Below are positions 50,681 to 58,822 of a stretch of DNA of 64,000 nt, one piece after another. Below the pieces are notes generated by a model. It made no database searches and was not told the origin of the DNA. It saw nothing but the letters and a program-made list of their open reading frames with translations. Source of the stretch: Mesorhizobium sp. NZP2298 (lineage in GTDB: Bacteria > Pseudomonadota > Alphaproteobacteria > Rhizobiales > Rhizobiaceae); contig NZ_CP033365.1 of NCBI RefSeq assembly GCF_013170825.1, positions 6,212,001 through 6,276,000 on the forward strand. The letters are read 5' to 3'. Each line of letters begins with the position of its first letter. The first letter of the stretch is position 1. Both the position numbers and the translations under genes were made by a program.

Positions 50681-51843
50681 GCGGCCTTGAAACGGCTGGG
50701 CGAAAACGGCGCCAGGATCGGCTGAGCGCCCTCGGTGACCAGTTTGGCGATTGCCTCGCCGACGGCTGGCCCGGTCTTGAAACCGTGGCCGGAGGACCCT
50801 GCCGAAACGACCAGACCTTCGACACCGGGCATGGCGCCGATGACCGGCAGGTCGTCGGGGCTCATATCGTAGAGCCCGGCATAACCGGGGCGGATGCCAA
50901 GCTCGGCCATTGCGGGCACACGGGTAGCAAAGGTCTCCAGGATCTCGACCGATTCAGACTCTTCGACGCCTTCCATGTAGGTGTCGGGATTCTCGACGAA
51001 ACGCGGACGGCCGGCGTGCTCGTGACGCAGGCCGGTGCCGCCGCCGGCCCAGGTGCCGGCCAGGATGACGCCGTCATTGTCGGGCCGTGCGTAGTTGCAG
51101 GAAATGTCATCGCACCAGGCGAACGGCATCACCTTGCGGGCCTGGCCGGCGGCGTCGAGCACGGCCATCGGATGGCGTTCGACATGCAGCGGCAGATCGA
51201 GGCTCGCCGTCGCCAGCAGGCGGCGCGTCCATGGGCCGGCGGCCAGCACGACCGTATCGGCCTCCAGCACCGTGCCATCGGTCAACGTGACGCCGGTGAT
51301 GCGGTCTCCCTGCCGCCGAAGGTTTTCGACAAGCGTGTTCTGCAGGATCTTCGCGCCGTTGGCACGGGCGGCGCGGGCGATGGCGTTGGTGGCGCCGAAG
51401 GCATCGGCGTAGCCATATTCGGGTTCCCACAGCGCCAGCGCGACATTGTCCAGCGCGAAACCAGGTGCTGCATCGGCAAAGGCCTGCGGCGACAGAGTCT
51501 CGATCCGCGCGCCCTCGCCGCGGATGCGTTCGGCCGCCGCCTTCCAGCCCGCCGCATTGTCCTTGCCGCAGACCCACATCATGCCGATCTCGGTGACGAA
51601 GGACCCCTCGCCCGCGATCTCGGGCAGCGACACCAGGATCTCGCGGCCACGGATGGAGAGCTGCGACAATTCCGGCATCAGGTAGAAGGCATGCAGCAGC
51701 GCCGAAGACTTGCCTGACGGACCGCCGGCGGGATGGGTCTGCTCGACCAGCACGACATTCGCACCGGCCTTGGCCAGATGATAGGCGGTGCTCGATCCAA
51801 CAATTCCAGCACCAACGACGATGACGTCGCTTCCGTTTCGCAT
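50677..51843 (-). CDS. DAO-family FAD-dependent oxidoreductase
   Basis: This 388-aa flavoenzyme is of the D-amino acid/sarcosine/glycine oxidase family. The FAD-binding VVGAGIVGSSTAYHLAKAG is at residues 8-26, and the second FAD element near the C-terminus is VVSAGSSGHGFKTGPAVGEAI. It probably oxidises a C-N bond of an amine or amino acid to an imine. It is first in the leftward operon and shares a promoter region with the RpiR regulator. In the gamma-glutamylputrescine pathway an enzyme of this fold (PuuB) oxidises a glutamylated amine. Confidence 0.9.
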   Translation of the reverse strand: MRNGSDVIVVGAGIVGSSTAYHLAKAGANVVLVEQTHPAGGPSGKSSALLHAFYLMPELSQLSIRGREILVSLPEIAGEGSFVTEIGMMWVCGKDNAAGWKAAAERIRGEGARIETLSPQAFADAAPGFALDNVALALWEPEYGYADAFGATNAIARAARANGAKILQNTLVENLRRQGDRITGVTLTDGTVLEADTVVLAAGPWTRRLLATASLDLPLHVERHPMAVLDAAGQARKVMPFAWCDDISCNYARPDNDGVILAGTWAGGGTGLRHEHAGRPRFVENPDTYMEGVEESESVEILETFATRVPAMAELGIRPGYAGLYDMSPDDLPVIGAMPGVEGLVVSAGSSGHGFKTGPAVGEAIAKLVTEGAQPILAPFSPSRFKAA

Positions 51844-51903
51844 GGCTGTTCCCCACAGTCTCTTGGCTGCTTTCCGACAAGGTAAGGCTACTCTTCCGAC
51901 TAT

Positions 51904-51926
51904 GTCAACATCTCTTCATTGTTGAC
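51904..51926. promoter_or_regulatory. Inverted repeat in the oxidase/RpiR divergent promoter
   Basis: GTCAACA, nine bases, then TGTTGAC forms a perfect 7-bp inverted repeat. A further CTCAACA lies at 51951-51957 in direct orientation. The 154-bp gap serves both operons, so this is the best operator candidate for the RpiR regulator. That assignment is inference. Confidence 0.6.
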
Positions 51927-51997
51927 CTGAATTAAAATCCCTGTAATAAACTCAACATAACGAGGCTAAGAGCCCAACACCTATTTCGGGGAGGCCA

Positions 51998-52936
51998 ATG
52001 GCGATACGCGATGTTCTGATGCGCGGGGATCTGGCGCTAACGCCATCGGAGGAGAAGATCGTCCGGCTGCTGTTGACGGACTATCCGACCTCCGGCCTTG
52101 GCACCGCCTCGTCGCTCGCCCGACGTGCCGGCGTCAGCGACCCGACCGTGGTCAGGCTGGTGGTCAAGCTCGGCTATGAAGGCTTTCCGGACTTCCAGGC
52201 AAAGCTTCTGGCCGAAGTCGAGGCCAGGTTGCATTCACCGCTGTTGATGATGGAGGCAAAGCGGCAGAGCGGCTCCAGCGACAGCGCCGTGCTCGCCTAT
52301 CTCGATTCCGTCACAGCGGCCCTGCAGAAGGCCACCGCCGCGACGCCGGTGCAGACCTATGAGCGGGCTGCCCGCCTTTTGATGGAGGCCAAGGGTGAGA
52401 TCGTGCTGGTCGGCGGCCGGTTCAGCCGCCACATCGCCGGCATGCTGGCCGGATACCTCGTGCAGTTCCGCACCGGTGTCCGCGATCTCGGGGTGCTCTC
52501 CCCCCAGGCATTCGACACGCTGGCCGACCTTGGCCGCCGTGACGTGCTCGTCGTCTTCGACTATCGCCGCTACCAGCTCGACGTGATGGCCTATGCAAGC
52601 CAGGCAGCGGCGCTCGATGTACGCATCCTGCTTTTCACCGACCAATGGCTGTCGCCGATATCGGATCTCGCCGAAGTCACGATCGTCAGCCCGCTCGAAG
52701 TCGCCTCGCCCTACGACACGCTGGCGCCGGCAATCGCACAGATGGAAGCGCTCACCGCCCACATCGTTTCGACGCTGGGCGACGACGCCCGGGCTCGCAT
52801 CGAGAGGATCGAGAAAGTGCGGCACGCCAATGCGGTGACGCTCGACAGCGACCCGCAAGAGAACGGCGCACGCCAGGCAACCGGACCACGCAAGACACCC
52901 GGACCCAAATCACCAAAGCAGGACGACAAAGCATGA
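51998..52936 (+). CDS. RpiR/MurR-family transcriptional regulator (HTH + SIS)
   Basis: This 312-aa regulator has an N-terminal RpiR helix-turn-helix (about residues 1-75, with ASSLARRAGVSDPTVVRLVVKLGYEGFPDFQ) and a SIS ligand domain (about residues 115-250, with VGGRFSRHIAGMLAGYL). SIS domains usually bind phosphosugars, though members that control amine and amino-acid catabolism exist. The tail (from about residue 285) is basic and disordered. GGGGAGG precedes the ATG. Its stop overlaps the next start by four bases, so it is co-transcribed with the catabolic genes. Confidence 0.9.
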   Translation: MAIRDVLMRGDLALTPSEEKIVRLLLTDYPTSGLGTASSLARRAGVSDPTVVRLVVKLGYEGFPDFQAKLLAEVEARLHSPLLMMEAKRQSGSSDSAVLAYLDSVTAALQKATAATPVQTYERAARLLMEAKGEIVLVGGRFSRHIAGMLAGYLVQFRTGVRDLGVLSPQAFDTLADLGRRDVLVVFDYRRYQLDVMAYASQAAALDVRILLFTDQWLSPISDLAEVTIVSPLEVASPYDTLAPAIAQMEALTAHIVSTLGDDARARIERIEKVRHANAVTLDSDPQENGARQATGPRKTPGPKSPKQDDKA

Positions 52937-53580
52937 CCCAAGCCCTACCCAAGCGAGACGAAGCCTTCCGTGCCGGCGAGACGGCGCTGCTGCTCGTCGA
53001 CATGCAGCGCATCTGGCTGGAACCGGGCGCCGATCCCTCGCATCCGGAGCGCGGCCCCGACCATTATTTCTACCGCAAGACATCCTCGCAGACGATCCCC
53101 AACCAGGAGCGACTGCTGGCGGCGGCGCGCGCCAATGGCGTCGAAGTGCTGCACACCATCATCCAGAGCCTGACCGAAGACGGCCGCGATCGCTCGCTCG
53201 ACCACAAGCTGACGCCGATCCACGTCGCGCCGAGCCTTCCTGAGGGCCTGCCGGTTGCATCGCTGGCGCCGGTCGGCGACGAGATCATGCTGCCGAAGAC
53301 CTCGTCAGGCATCTTCAACTCGACCAATGTCGACTATCTCCTGAAGAACCTGGGCATCCGCTACCTCGTCGTGGTCGGCGTGCTCACCGACCAATGCGTC
53401 GACATGACCGTGCGCGATGGCGCCGACCGCGGTTATCTCGTCACCTGCGTGTCGGACGCCTGCGCCACGATCACCCAGGAGCGCCACGACATCGCGCTCA
53501 AGGCTTTCGGCGGCTATTGCTGGGTCACCGACACCGACACCGTCGTCGATCGTTTCAACGCCCTGGGAAAAAAGGCATGA
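52933..53580 (+). CDS. Isochorismatase-like cysteine hydrolase
   Basis: This 215-aa hydrolase belongs to the family of nicotinamidases, N-carbamoylsarcosine amidases and ureidoacrylate hydrolases. The catalytic triad is visible as D23 (LLVDMQ), K122 (LPKTSSG) and C155 (LTDQCVDMT). It is therefore probably an amidase cutting a C-N bond of the imported compound or an intermediate. Start and stop overlap both neighbours by four bases (ATGA), placing it firmly in the RpiR operon. The long frame upstream is not coding. Confidence 0.91.
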   Translation: MTQALPKRDEAFRAGETALLLVDMQRIWLEPGADPSHPERGPDHYFYRKTSSQTIPNQERLLAAARANGVEVLHTIIQSLTEDGRDRSLDHKLTPIHVAPSLPEGLPVASLAPVGDEIMLPKTSSGIFNSTNVDYLLKNLGIRYLVVVGVLTDQCVDMTVRDGADRGYLVTCVSDACATITQERHDIALKAFGGYCWVTDTDTVVDRFNALGKKA

Positions 53581-54899
53581 CATCGACCGTCGAGCCCCTC
53601 GTTGCCGTCGTCACCACGGATCTCTGCGCCGTCACGCGGGGCCGCTTCGTTGTCGAAAGCAGACTGCAGAAGACCGCAACAACCGGTGTCGGCTGGCTGC
53701 AGGCCAATCTGTCGATGACGCCTTTCAATTCCATCGTCGATCCCAATCCCTGGGGGTCGTCCGGCGATCTGCGGCTGATCCCCGATCTCAAGGCGCGCTT
53801 CCGCACCGAACGGACCGGATCGGCGACGCCCTTCGACATGGTGGCCGGCGACATCGTAGAGCTCGACGGCAGACCGTGGCTCGGCTGCACGCGAACCATG
53901 CTCAGGGATGCGCTGGCGGAGCTGAAGGCAGCGACCGGCCTTTCCGTCATCGCCGCCTTCGAGCATGAGTTCCACATTGCCGGCGGCAGCTTCGCACCGG
54001 CGCATTCGATGTCCTTCGCCGCGCTGCGCCGCACCGATCCGTTCGCCCCCAATCTGATGGCCGCACTGGAGGAGGCGGGCGTCGGCCCCGAGGTGGTCAT
54101 CGCCGAATTCGGCGACGAACAGTTCGAAGTGACGCACGAGCCCGCCGATGCGCTGACGGCGGCCGACCGCGCTGTCGCCATCCGCGAGGTCACGCGCGAA
54201 GTGGCGCGCAATGCCGGCTGGCGCGCGAGCTTCGCGCCCAAGACAGCGCCAAATGCCGTCGGCAACGGTGTGCACATCCACTTCAGTTTCATCGACGAGG
54301 CCGGCAAGCCGGTGACCTACGACGCGGCGCAACCTGGCGGCCTGTCCGCCAAGGCTGGTGCCTTCTGTGCCGGCGTGCTGCGTCACCTCCCGGCGATCAC
54401 CGCCATGACGGCGTCGAGCGTGTCGTCCTTCTACCGGTTGAAGCCGCATAGCTGGAGTTCGTCCTACACCTGGCTCGCCGACCGCGACCGCGAAGCGTCG
54501 CTGCGCATCTGTCCGACGGTGACGATCGGCGGACGTGATCCCGCGCGGCAATACAATGTCGAATACCGGGCGGCCGACGCCACCGGCAACCCCTATTTGT
54601 CGCTGGCGGCGATCATCCGCGCCGGGCTGGAGGGGCTGAAGGCGGACCTGCCGTCGCCGCCGCTGGTCACCGGTGACCCGACGCTGATGAGCGAGGCGGA
54701 GCGGGCAAAGCTCGGCCTGGTGCGGCTGCCGGAAACCTTGCCGGCGGCGCTGGACGCGCTTCTCGCCGACAAGACCGTCACGGGATGGTTCGCGCCGGTC
54801 TTCATAGAGACCTTTGTGGGACTGAAGCGCCATGAGGCCGAGCGTCTGGCCGGCCTCGACCCGGCCGCCATCTGCGATCTCTACCGGACGCTTTATTGA
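53577..54899 (+). CDS. Glutamine-synthetase-family ligase (gamma-glutamyl-amine synthetase-like)
   Basis: This 440-aa protein of the GS superfamily probably ligates glutamate to an amine using ATP. Catalytic and metal elements are FEHEFHI near residue 127, EFGDEQFEVTH near residue 177, and GNGVHIHFSF near residue 230. The ATP/substrate loop is in LKPHSWSSSYTWLADRDREASLRI, and NVEYRAADATGNPYLSLAAI near residue 328 is the family end motif. It lacks the adenylylation tyrosine loop of GlnA. The relatives are GlnA-like polyamine or methylamine glutamyl ligases (PuuA type). It overlaps its neighbours at both ends. Confidence 0.88.
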   Translation: MTSTVEPLVAVVTTDLCAVTRGRFVVESRLQKTATTGVGWLQANLSMTPFNSIVDPNPWGSSGDLRLIPDLKARFRTERTGSATPFDMVAGDIVELDGRPWLGCTRTMLRDALAELKAATGLSVIAAFEHEFHIAGGSFAPAHSMSFAALRRTDPFAPNLMAALEEAGVGPEVVIAEFGDEQFEVTHEPADALTAADRAVAIREVTREVARNAGWRASFAPKTAPNAVGNGVHIHFSFIDEAGKPVTYDAAQPGGLSAKAGAFCAGVLRHLPAITAMTASSVSSFYRLKPHSWSSSYTWLADRDREASLRICPTVTIGGRDPARQYNVEYRAADATGNPYLSLAAIIRAGLEGLKADLPSPPLVTGDPTLMSEAERAKLGLVRLPETLPAALDALLADKTVTGWFAPVFIETFVGLKRHEAERLAGLDPAAICDLYRTLY

Positions 54900-55666
54900 T
54901 GACTGCGCAGACTGAAAAAGATTGGCCCGACGCCGTCGAGGTTCTCAACGAGCACGGCCACTCGGATATTGTCCTGCTGTGCGAGCATGCATCCAACCAT
55001 ATGCCAGCTGAGTATCGGCAGCTCGGGCTCGATGCCAGCCATCTGCAGCGGCACATCGCCTGGGATATCGGCGCCGCGGAGGTGACACGCCTCTTGTCGG
55101 CACGGCTCGATGCGCCCGCCTTCCTCAGCGGCTATTCGCGGCTGCTGATCGACCTCAACCGGCCATTGGGCACGCCGGGCAGCATCCCGGTGCTGTCGGA
55201 AGATACCGGCATTCCCGGCAATGTCGGCATCGATGCGGCGGAACGGGACCGACGTGCCAAGATCATGTTTTCGCCGTTCCATGACCGGGTGGCCGCGCAT
55301 CTCGATCGACGGGTGGCCGAAGGGCGGCCGACGCGGATCGTGACGATCCACTCCTTCACGCCGGTCTTCCTGGGAGTCGCCAGGCCATGGCATGCGGGTG
55401 TGCTGCATGAGCATGCCGCCGGGCTCGCCGAAGCGATCCTTTCGGGCCTGCGCACCGACGCGGCACTCAATGTCGCGGCCAATGTGCCCTATGTGATCAG
55501 CCGTGACGCCGATTACGCCGTGCCAATTCACGGCGACGATCGCGGCATCCCCGCCGTCCTTATCGAAATCCGGCAGGATCTGCTGGCAAACAGCGCCGGC
55601 ATCGAGGAGTGGGCGGACCGCCTTGCGGCGGCACTGCCGGCACACGAGACGGAGACGGTTTCGTGA
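54899..55666 (+). CDS. N-formylglutamate amidohydrolase-family enzyme
   Basis: This 255-aa zinc hydrolase is related to HutG-type N-formylglutamate deformylase. Motifs are LLCEHASNHMP near residue 26, SRLLIDLNRP near residue 79, and TIHSFTPVFLG near residue 148. No histidine-utilisation genes are near, so deformylation in the Hut pathway is unlikely. In this operon it may hydrolyse a gamma-glutamyl or N-acyl intermediate made by the ligase. The ATG overlaps the ligase TGA by one base, and its stop overlaps the aminotransferase GTG. Confidence 0.9.
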   Translation: MTAQTEKDWPDAVEVLNEHGHSDIVLLCEHASNHMPAEYRQLGLDASHLQRHIAWDIGAAEVTRLLSARLDAPAFLSGYSRLLIDLNRPLGTPGSIPVLSEDTGIPGNVGIDAAERDRRAKIMFSPFHDRVAAHLDRRVAEGRPTRIVTIHSFTPVFLGVARPWHAGVLHEHAAGLAEAILSGLRTDAALNVAANVPYVISRDADYAVPIHGDDRGIPAVLIEIRQDLLANSAGIEEWADRLAAALPAHETETVS

Positions 55667-56979
55667 GCAATCTCAGCCTGCGCGAACGCGACGCCGCGAC
55701 CATCGCGCAGATCGGCAAGCTGCGCTTCTCGCCGCTCAGCGTCGTCGGAGGTCAGGGTAACAGGCTGATCGAGGACGGCGGCCGCTCGCTGCTCGACCTG
55801 TCGGGATCGGCCGGCCCGGCGGTGCTCGGCTATGGCCATCCGGCTGTCGTCGAAGCGGTCGAGACCTCGGTCCGGAACATGGCGGGCGCCAGCCTGCTGC
55901 TCTATCCGAACGAGCCCGCCGTCTCGCTGGCTGAGCGGTTGCTCGCGATCACACCGGGAGAAGGAGAGCGGCGCGTCTGGTTCGGCCATTCCGGGTCGGA
56001 CGCCAATGACTGCGCGGTGCGCGTGCTGCAGGCGGCCACCGGCCGTTCGCGCTTCATCTCCTTCATCGGCTCCTATCACGGCAACCTCTCCGGCTCGATG
56101 GGCATCAGCGGCCACACCGCCATGACACACACGCTGCCACGGCCGGGCGTGGTGCTGCTGCCCTACCCCGATCCGTTCCGGCCGAACTTCAGCGGCGAGG
56201 AGGTGCTTGCCCTGCTCGACTACCAGTTCGAGACCACCTGCCCACCGCACCAGGTCGCGGCCGTGTTCATCGAACCTCTGATGTCGGATGGCGGGCTGAT
56301 CGTGCCGCCACCGGGGTTCCTGAAGGCGTTGCAGGAGCGCTGCCGCAAACACGGCATCAGGATCGTTGTCGACGAGGTCAAGGTCGGGCTCGCCCGCAGC
56401 GGCATGATGCACTGCTTCCAGCACGAAGGACTGACGCCGGACCTTGTCGTGTTCGGAAAGGGCATCGGCGGTGGGCTGCCGCTCTCGGCCGTGGTCGGGC
56501 CAAAGGAGATCATGGACCATGCGCCGGCCTTCGCCTTGCAGAACACCGCCGGCAATCCGGTGGCGACATCGGCAGGCAATGCGGTGCTGAAGACGATCGA
56601 GAGCGAAGGCCTGGTCGAACGCTCGGCGCGGATCGGCACGCTGTTCTCCGACGCGCTGGGGGCGCTTGGTGCAAAGCACGAGATCATCGGTGATGTGCGC
56701 GGCCGCGGCCTCGCCATCGGCGTCGACCTGGTCAAGGACCGCGTGACCCGCGAGCCGGTACCTGCCACGACCACGGCCAAGATCATTTATCGCGGCTATG
56801 AGCTGGGCGCGGCCTTCACCTATGTCGGGCTGAAGGCCAATGTGCTCGAATTCATGCCGCCCCTGACATTGACCGAGGACGAAGTGGCCGAGGGTGTGGC
56901 GATTGTCGACCAGGCGATCGCCGACGTGAACGCCGGCAAGGTCTCGGATGCGGATGTCGCGTCCTTCATGATGTGGTGA
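55663..56979 (+). CDS. Class III PLP-dependent aminotransferase
   Basis: This 438-aa omega-type aminotransferase is of the family of GABA, ornithine and 2,4-diaminobutyrate aminotransferases. PLP-site elements are HSGSDANDCAVR near residue 109, SYHGNLSGSMG near residue 143, the aspartate in VVDEVKVGLAR near residue 240, and the Schiff-base lysine in VFGKGIGGGLPLSAV near residue 266. The start is the GTG at 55663 in a four-base overlap with the previous stop. It is last in the operon before a strong terminator. It probably removes the terminal amino group of the degraded amine. Confidence 0.92.
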   Translation: MSNLSLRERDAATIAQIGKLRFSPLSVVGGQGNRLIEDGGRSLLDLSGSAGPAVLGYGHPAVVEAVETSVRNMAGASLLLYPNEPAVSLAERLLAITPGEGERRVWFGHSGSDANDCAVRVLQAATGRSRFISFIGSYHGNLSGSMGISGHTAMTHTLPRPGVVLLPYPDPFRPNFSGEEVLALLDYQFETTCPPHQVAAVFIEPLMSDGGLIVPPPGFLKALQERCRKHGIRIVVDEVKVGLARSGMMHCFQHEGLTPDLVVFGKGIGGGLPLSAVVGPKEIMDHAPAFALQNTAGNPVATSAGNAVLKTIESEGLVERSARIGTLFSDALGALGAKHEIIGDVRGRGLAIGVDLVKDRVTREPVPATTTAKIIYRGYELGAAFTYVGLKANVLEFMPPLTLTEDEVAEGVAIVDQAIADVNAGKVSDADVASFMMW

Positions 56980-57070
56980 GGGAGAAACGCGCGCTCCATC
57001 AATTTGCGCCGGCGGATCGGTCCTGTCTCTTGAAGCATGAACGGAAGAGCGGTGACCTATGGCTCTGCGA

Positions 57071-57104
57071 AAGCCCGCGCCTCTGGCGGAGGCGCGGGCT
57101 TTTT
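57071..57104 (+). terminator. Rho-independent terminator of the RpiR operon
   Basis: A perfect 13-bp stem (57071-57083 with 57089-57101) with a 5-base loop is followed by TTTTT. It lies 92 bases past the aminotransferase stop and next to the stop of the convergent FAD oxidase, which it may also serve. Confidence 0.92.
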
Positions 57105-57121
57105 GTCACCGCGACGCGGGC

Positions 57122-58561
57122 TCAGGCGGCGCGCTGGCTTTGCTTCGGCCGCAAGTTCTGGTTCATGCGGAACATGTTCAGCGGGTCATAGCGCTGCTTG
57201 ATTTCCAGAAGCCGCTGGTAATTGCCGCCATAGGCCGCTTCGACCCGGTCGACCTCGTCCTCAGGCATGAAGTTCACATAAGCCGTGCCCGCAGCATACG
57301 GTTTGGCCGCCTCATAGAGGCTGCGCGCCCAACCGATGCAGGCCCTGTCCATCGCCGGTTCGCGCCAGCGGGCATGGACATTCATGACGAAGTGGGAACT
57401 GCGTTGCGGAAACGCCGTTGCGTTCTGCGCCACACGGCCCGCCGCACCGCCGACATGACCGATGAATATCTCGCATTCCGGGCCAGGAAGCTCACGTATA
57501 GCTTCGGTGACGATCTCGGCTGCCCTGTCGGAAAGCTCGGTGAAGTCATGGCTCTTCCAATAGTTGCGGGCGCCGGGGGTGAGCAATGGGTCGAATGCCT
57601 GCTGCCAGCCGGTGAACGGATTGGGGCCGACGACATCGGCAATCGGCGAGCCGATGGCGCGAAGCCTCTTCGTCGCCTTTTCACCTGCCTGGAGATCGCC
57701 GCAATAGCACATGGCCAGCACCAGAACATCCTTGCCATGCCACTCGGTCGGCAGGAAGGGCAGCGGCGGCGCCTGCCGCATGACCACCCAGCAGGTCAGT
57801 TCGTCGGGCGCCGTTTCGAGCGCGTCGCGGTACTCCTCCAGCACCTTCTCGGCATCGGCGAAAGGATGGACGACAAGTCCCGACAGAACCTGCGGACCCA
57901 TCTGGTGAAGCTGAAACTCGAATGCCGTGACAATGCCGAAATTGCCGCCGCCGCCACGCAACGCCCAGAACAGGTCCGGATTTTCCGTCTCGCTGGCGCG
58001 CAGCAACTTGCCGTCGGCGGTGACCACATCGGCGGAGACAAGATTGTCGATGGTCAGGCCGAATTTGCGAGTGATCCAGCCAAAGCCACCGCCCAGGGTC
58101 AGGCCTGATATGCCGGTGGTCGAATTGATACCTGTCGGCACCACCAGCCCAAAGGCCTGCGTTTCGCGGTCGACATCGGCAAGCGTAGCGCCAGGTCCGA
58201 CCCATGCCCGCTGTGCGGCGGGATCGACCCGCACCGACTTCATCGGCGACAGATCGATCATCAGACCGCCGTCGCAGACGGCGCTGCCGGCAATGTTATG
58301 GCCGCCGCCACGCACGGAGACAAGAAGCCTGTTTTCCCTGGCGAAATTCACGGCACGGATGACGTCGGAGGCGCCGACACAACACACAATCAGCCCAGGC
58401 CGTCGGTCGACCGTGGCATTCCAGATGGTGCGGGCTTCGTCGTAGGCGGCGTCTCCCTGCTGAAGCAGTGTGCCGCGCAATTGTGCGGAAAGCACTTCGA
58501 TGGCTGCGGCGTCGACTGTCGTCTTGCCGCGATCAAGCGTGGTGAGGCTCATGCTGTTCAT
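57122..58561 (-). CDS. FAD-linked oxidase with BBE C-terminal domain
   Basis: This 479-aa oxidoreductase belongs to the berberine-bridge/6-hydroxynicotine oxidase group. The PCMH FAD domain has VSVRGGGHNIAGSAVCDGG near residue 80, where the histidine binds FAD covalently. TGISGLTLGGGFGW near residue 148 lacks the cysteine that makes the second FAD bond in bicovalent members, so FAD is probably held by one bond. The C-terminal BBE motif is YDPLNMFRMNQN. There is a GGGAGG site before the ATG. Substrates of relatives include sugars, alkaloids and phenolics: unknown here. Confidence 0.9.
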   Translation of the reverse strand: MNSMSLTTLDRGKTTVDAAAIEVLSAQLRGTLLQQGDAAYDEARTIWNATVDRRPGLIVCCVGASDVIRAVNFARENRLLVSVRGGGHNIAGSAVCDGGLMIDLSPMKSVRVDPAAQRAWVGPGATLADVDRETQAFGLVVPTGINSTTGISGLTLGGGFGWITRKFGLTIDNLVSADVVTADGKLLRASETENPDLFWALRGGGGNFGIVTAFEFQLHQMGPQVLSGLVVHPFADAEKVLEEYRDALETAPDELTCWVVMRQAPPLPFLPTEWHGKDVLVLAMCYCGDLQAGEKATKRLRAIGSPIADVVGPNPFTGWQQAFDPLLTPGARNYWKSHDFTELSDRAAEIVTEAIRELPGPECEIFIGHVGGAAGRVAQNATAFPQRSSHFVMNVHARWREPAMDRACIGWARSLYEAAKPYAAGTAYVNFMPEDEVDRVEAAYGGNYQRLLEIKQRYDPLNMFRMNQNLRPKQSQRAA

Positions 58562-58633
58562 GGTTTCCTCCCGATTTGCTTATGAGCCGTTCTCCTTCAA
58601 ACGCCTTCAATTCTGCTCCCATATTAGATGTCG

Positions 58634-58800
58634 CGCAAGTTTATGCAGGCTTTGAGCCTGATGGTGGGCCGCCGCCAGCCTCGAGCGCAGCCTCATCGAA
58701 CTGGCGAGACTGCGCGCTTGGCGGATCGATGGCTGCGCCAACATCGAGGACGGAAAGATCTCGGCGATCCATGTCGTGCGCAATCCGACAAGCACAGGCA
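58634..58800 (+). pseudogene. Chimeric remnant: carboxymuconolactone-decarboxylase-like start joined to a sigma-factor-like end
   Basis: One frame from 58628 reads MSRKFMQALSLMVG. A second frame then reads LERSLIELARLRAWRIDGCA, close to the N-terminal pattern of AhpD/CMD proteins (LIELVKLRASQINGCA). It runs directly into NIEDGKISAIHVVRNP, which matches the C-terminal end of SigJ-type ECF sigma factors (IEDGKIAAIYVVRNPDKL). CMD and SigJ genes are often neighbours. A deletion fusing them, plus a frameshift, would give this sequence. Family matches are from pattern memory only. Confidence 0.4.
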
Positions 58801-58822
58801 GCCGCACTAGGCTTCGTGCTCG

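Noticed and set aside
52645..53580. Long frame overlapping the RpiR gene as one protein
   Set aside because: Its first 96 codons are an off-frame reading of rpiR. The isochorismatase starts at the ATG at 52933 in an ATGA overlap.
53394..54899. Longer glutamine-synthetase-like frame starting inside the isochorismatase gene
   Set aside because: The first 61 codons are an arginine-rich off-frame reading. The ATG at 53577 overlaps the previous stop by four bases and starts the family-like sequence.
54899..55666. FGase-family gene as part of histidine utilisation (hutG)
   Set aside because: No hutH, hutU, hutI or hutF is nearby. The gene is embedded in the ligase/aminotransferase operon.
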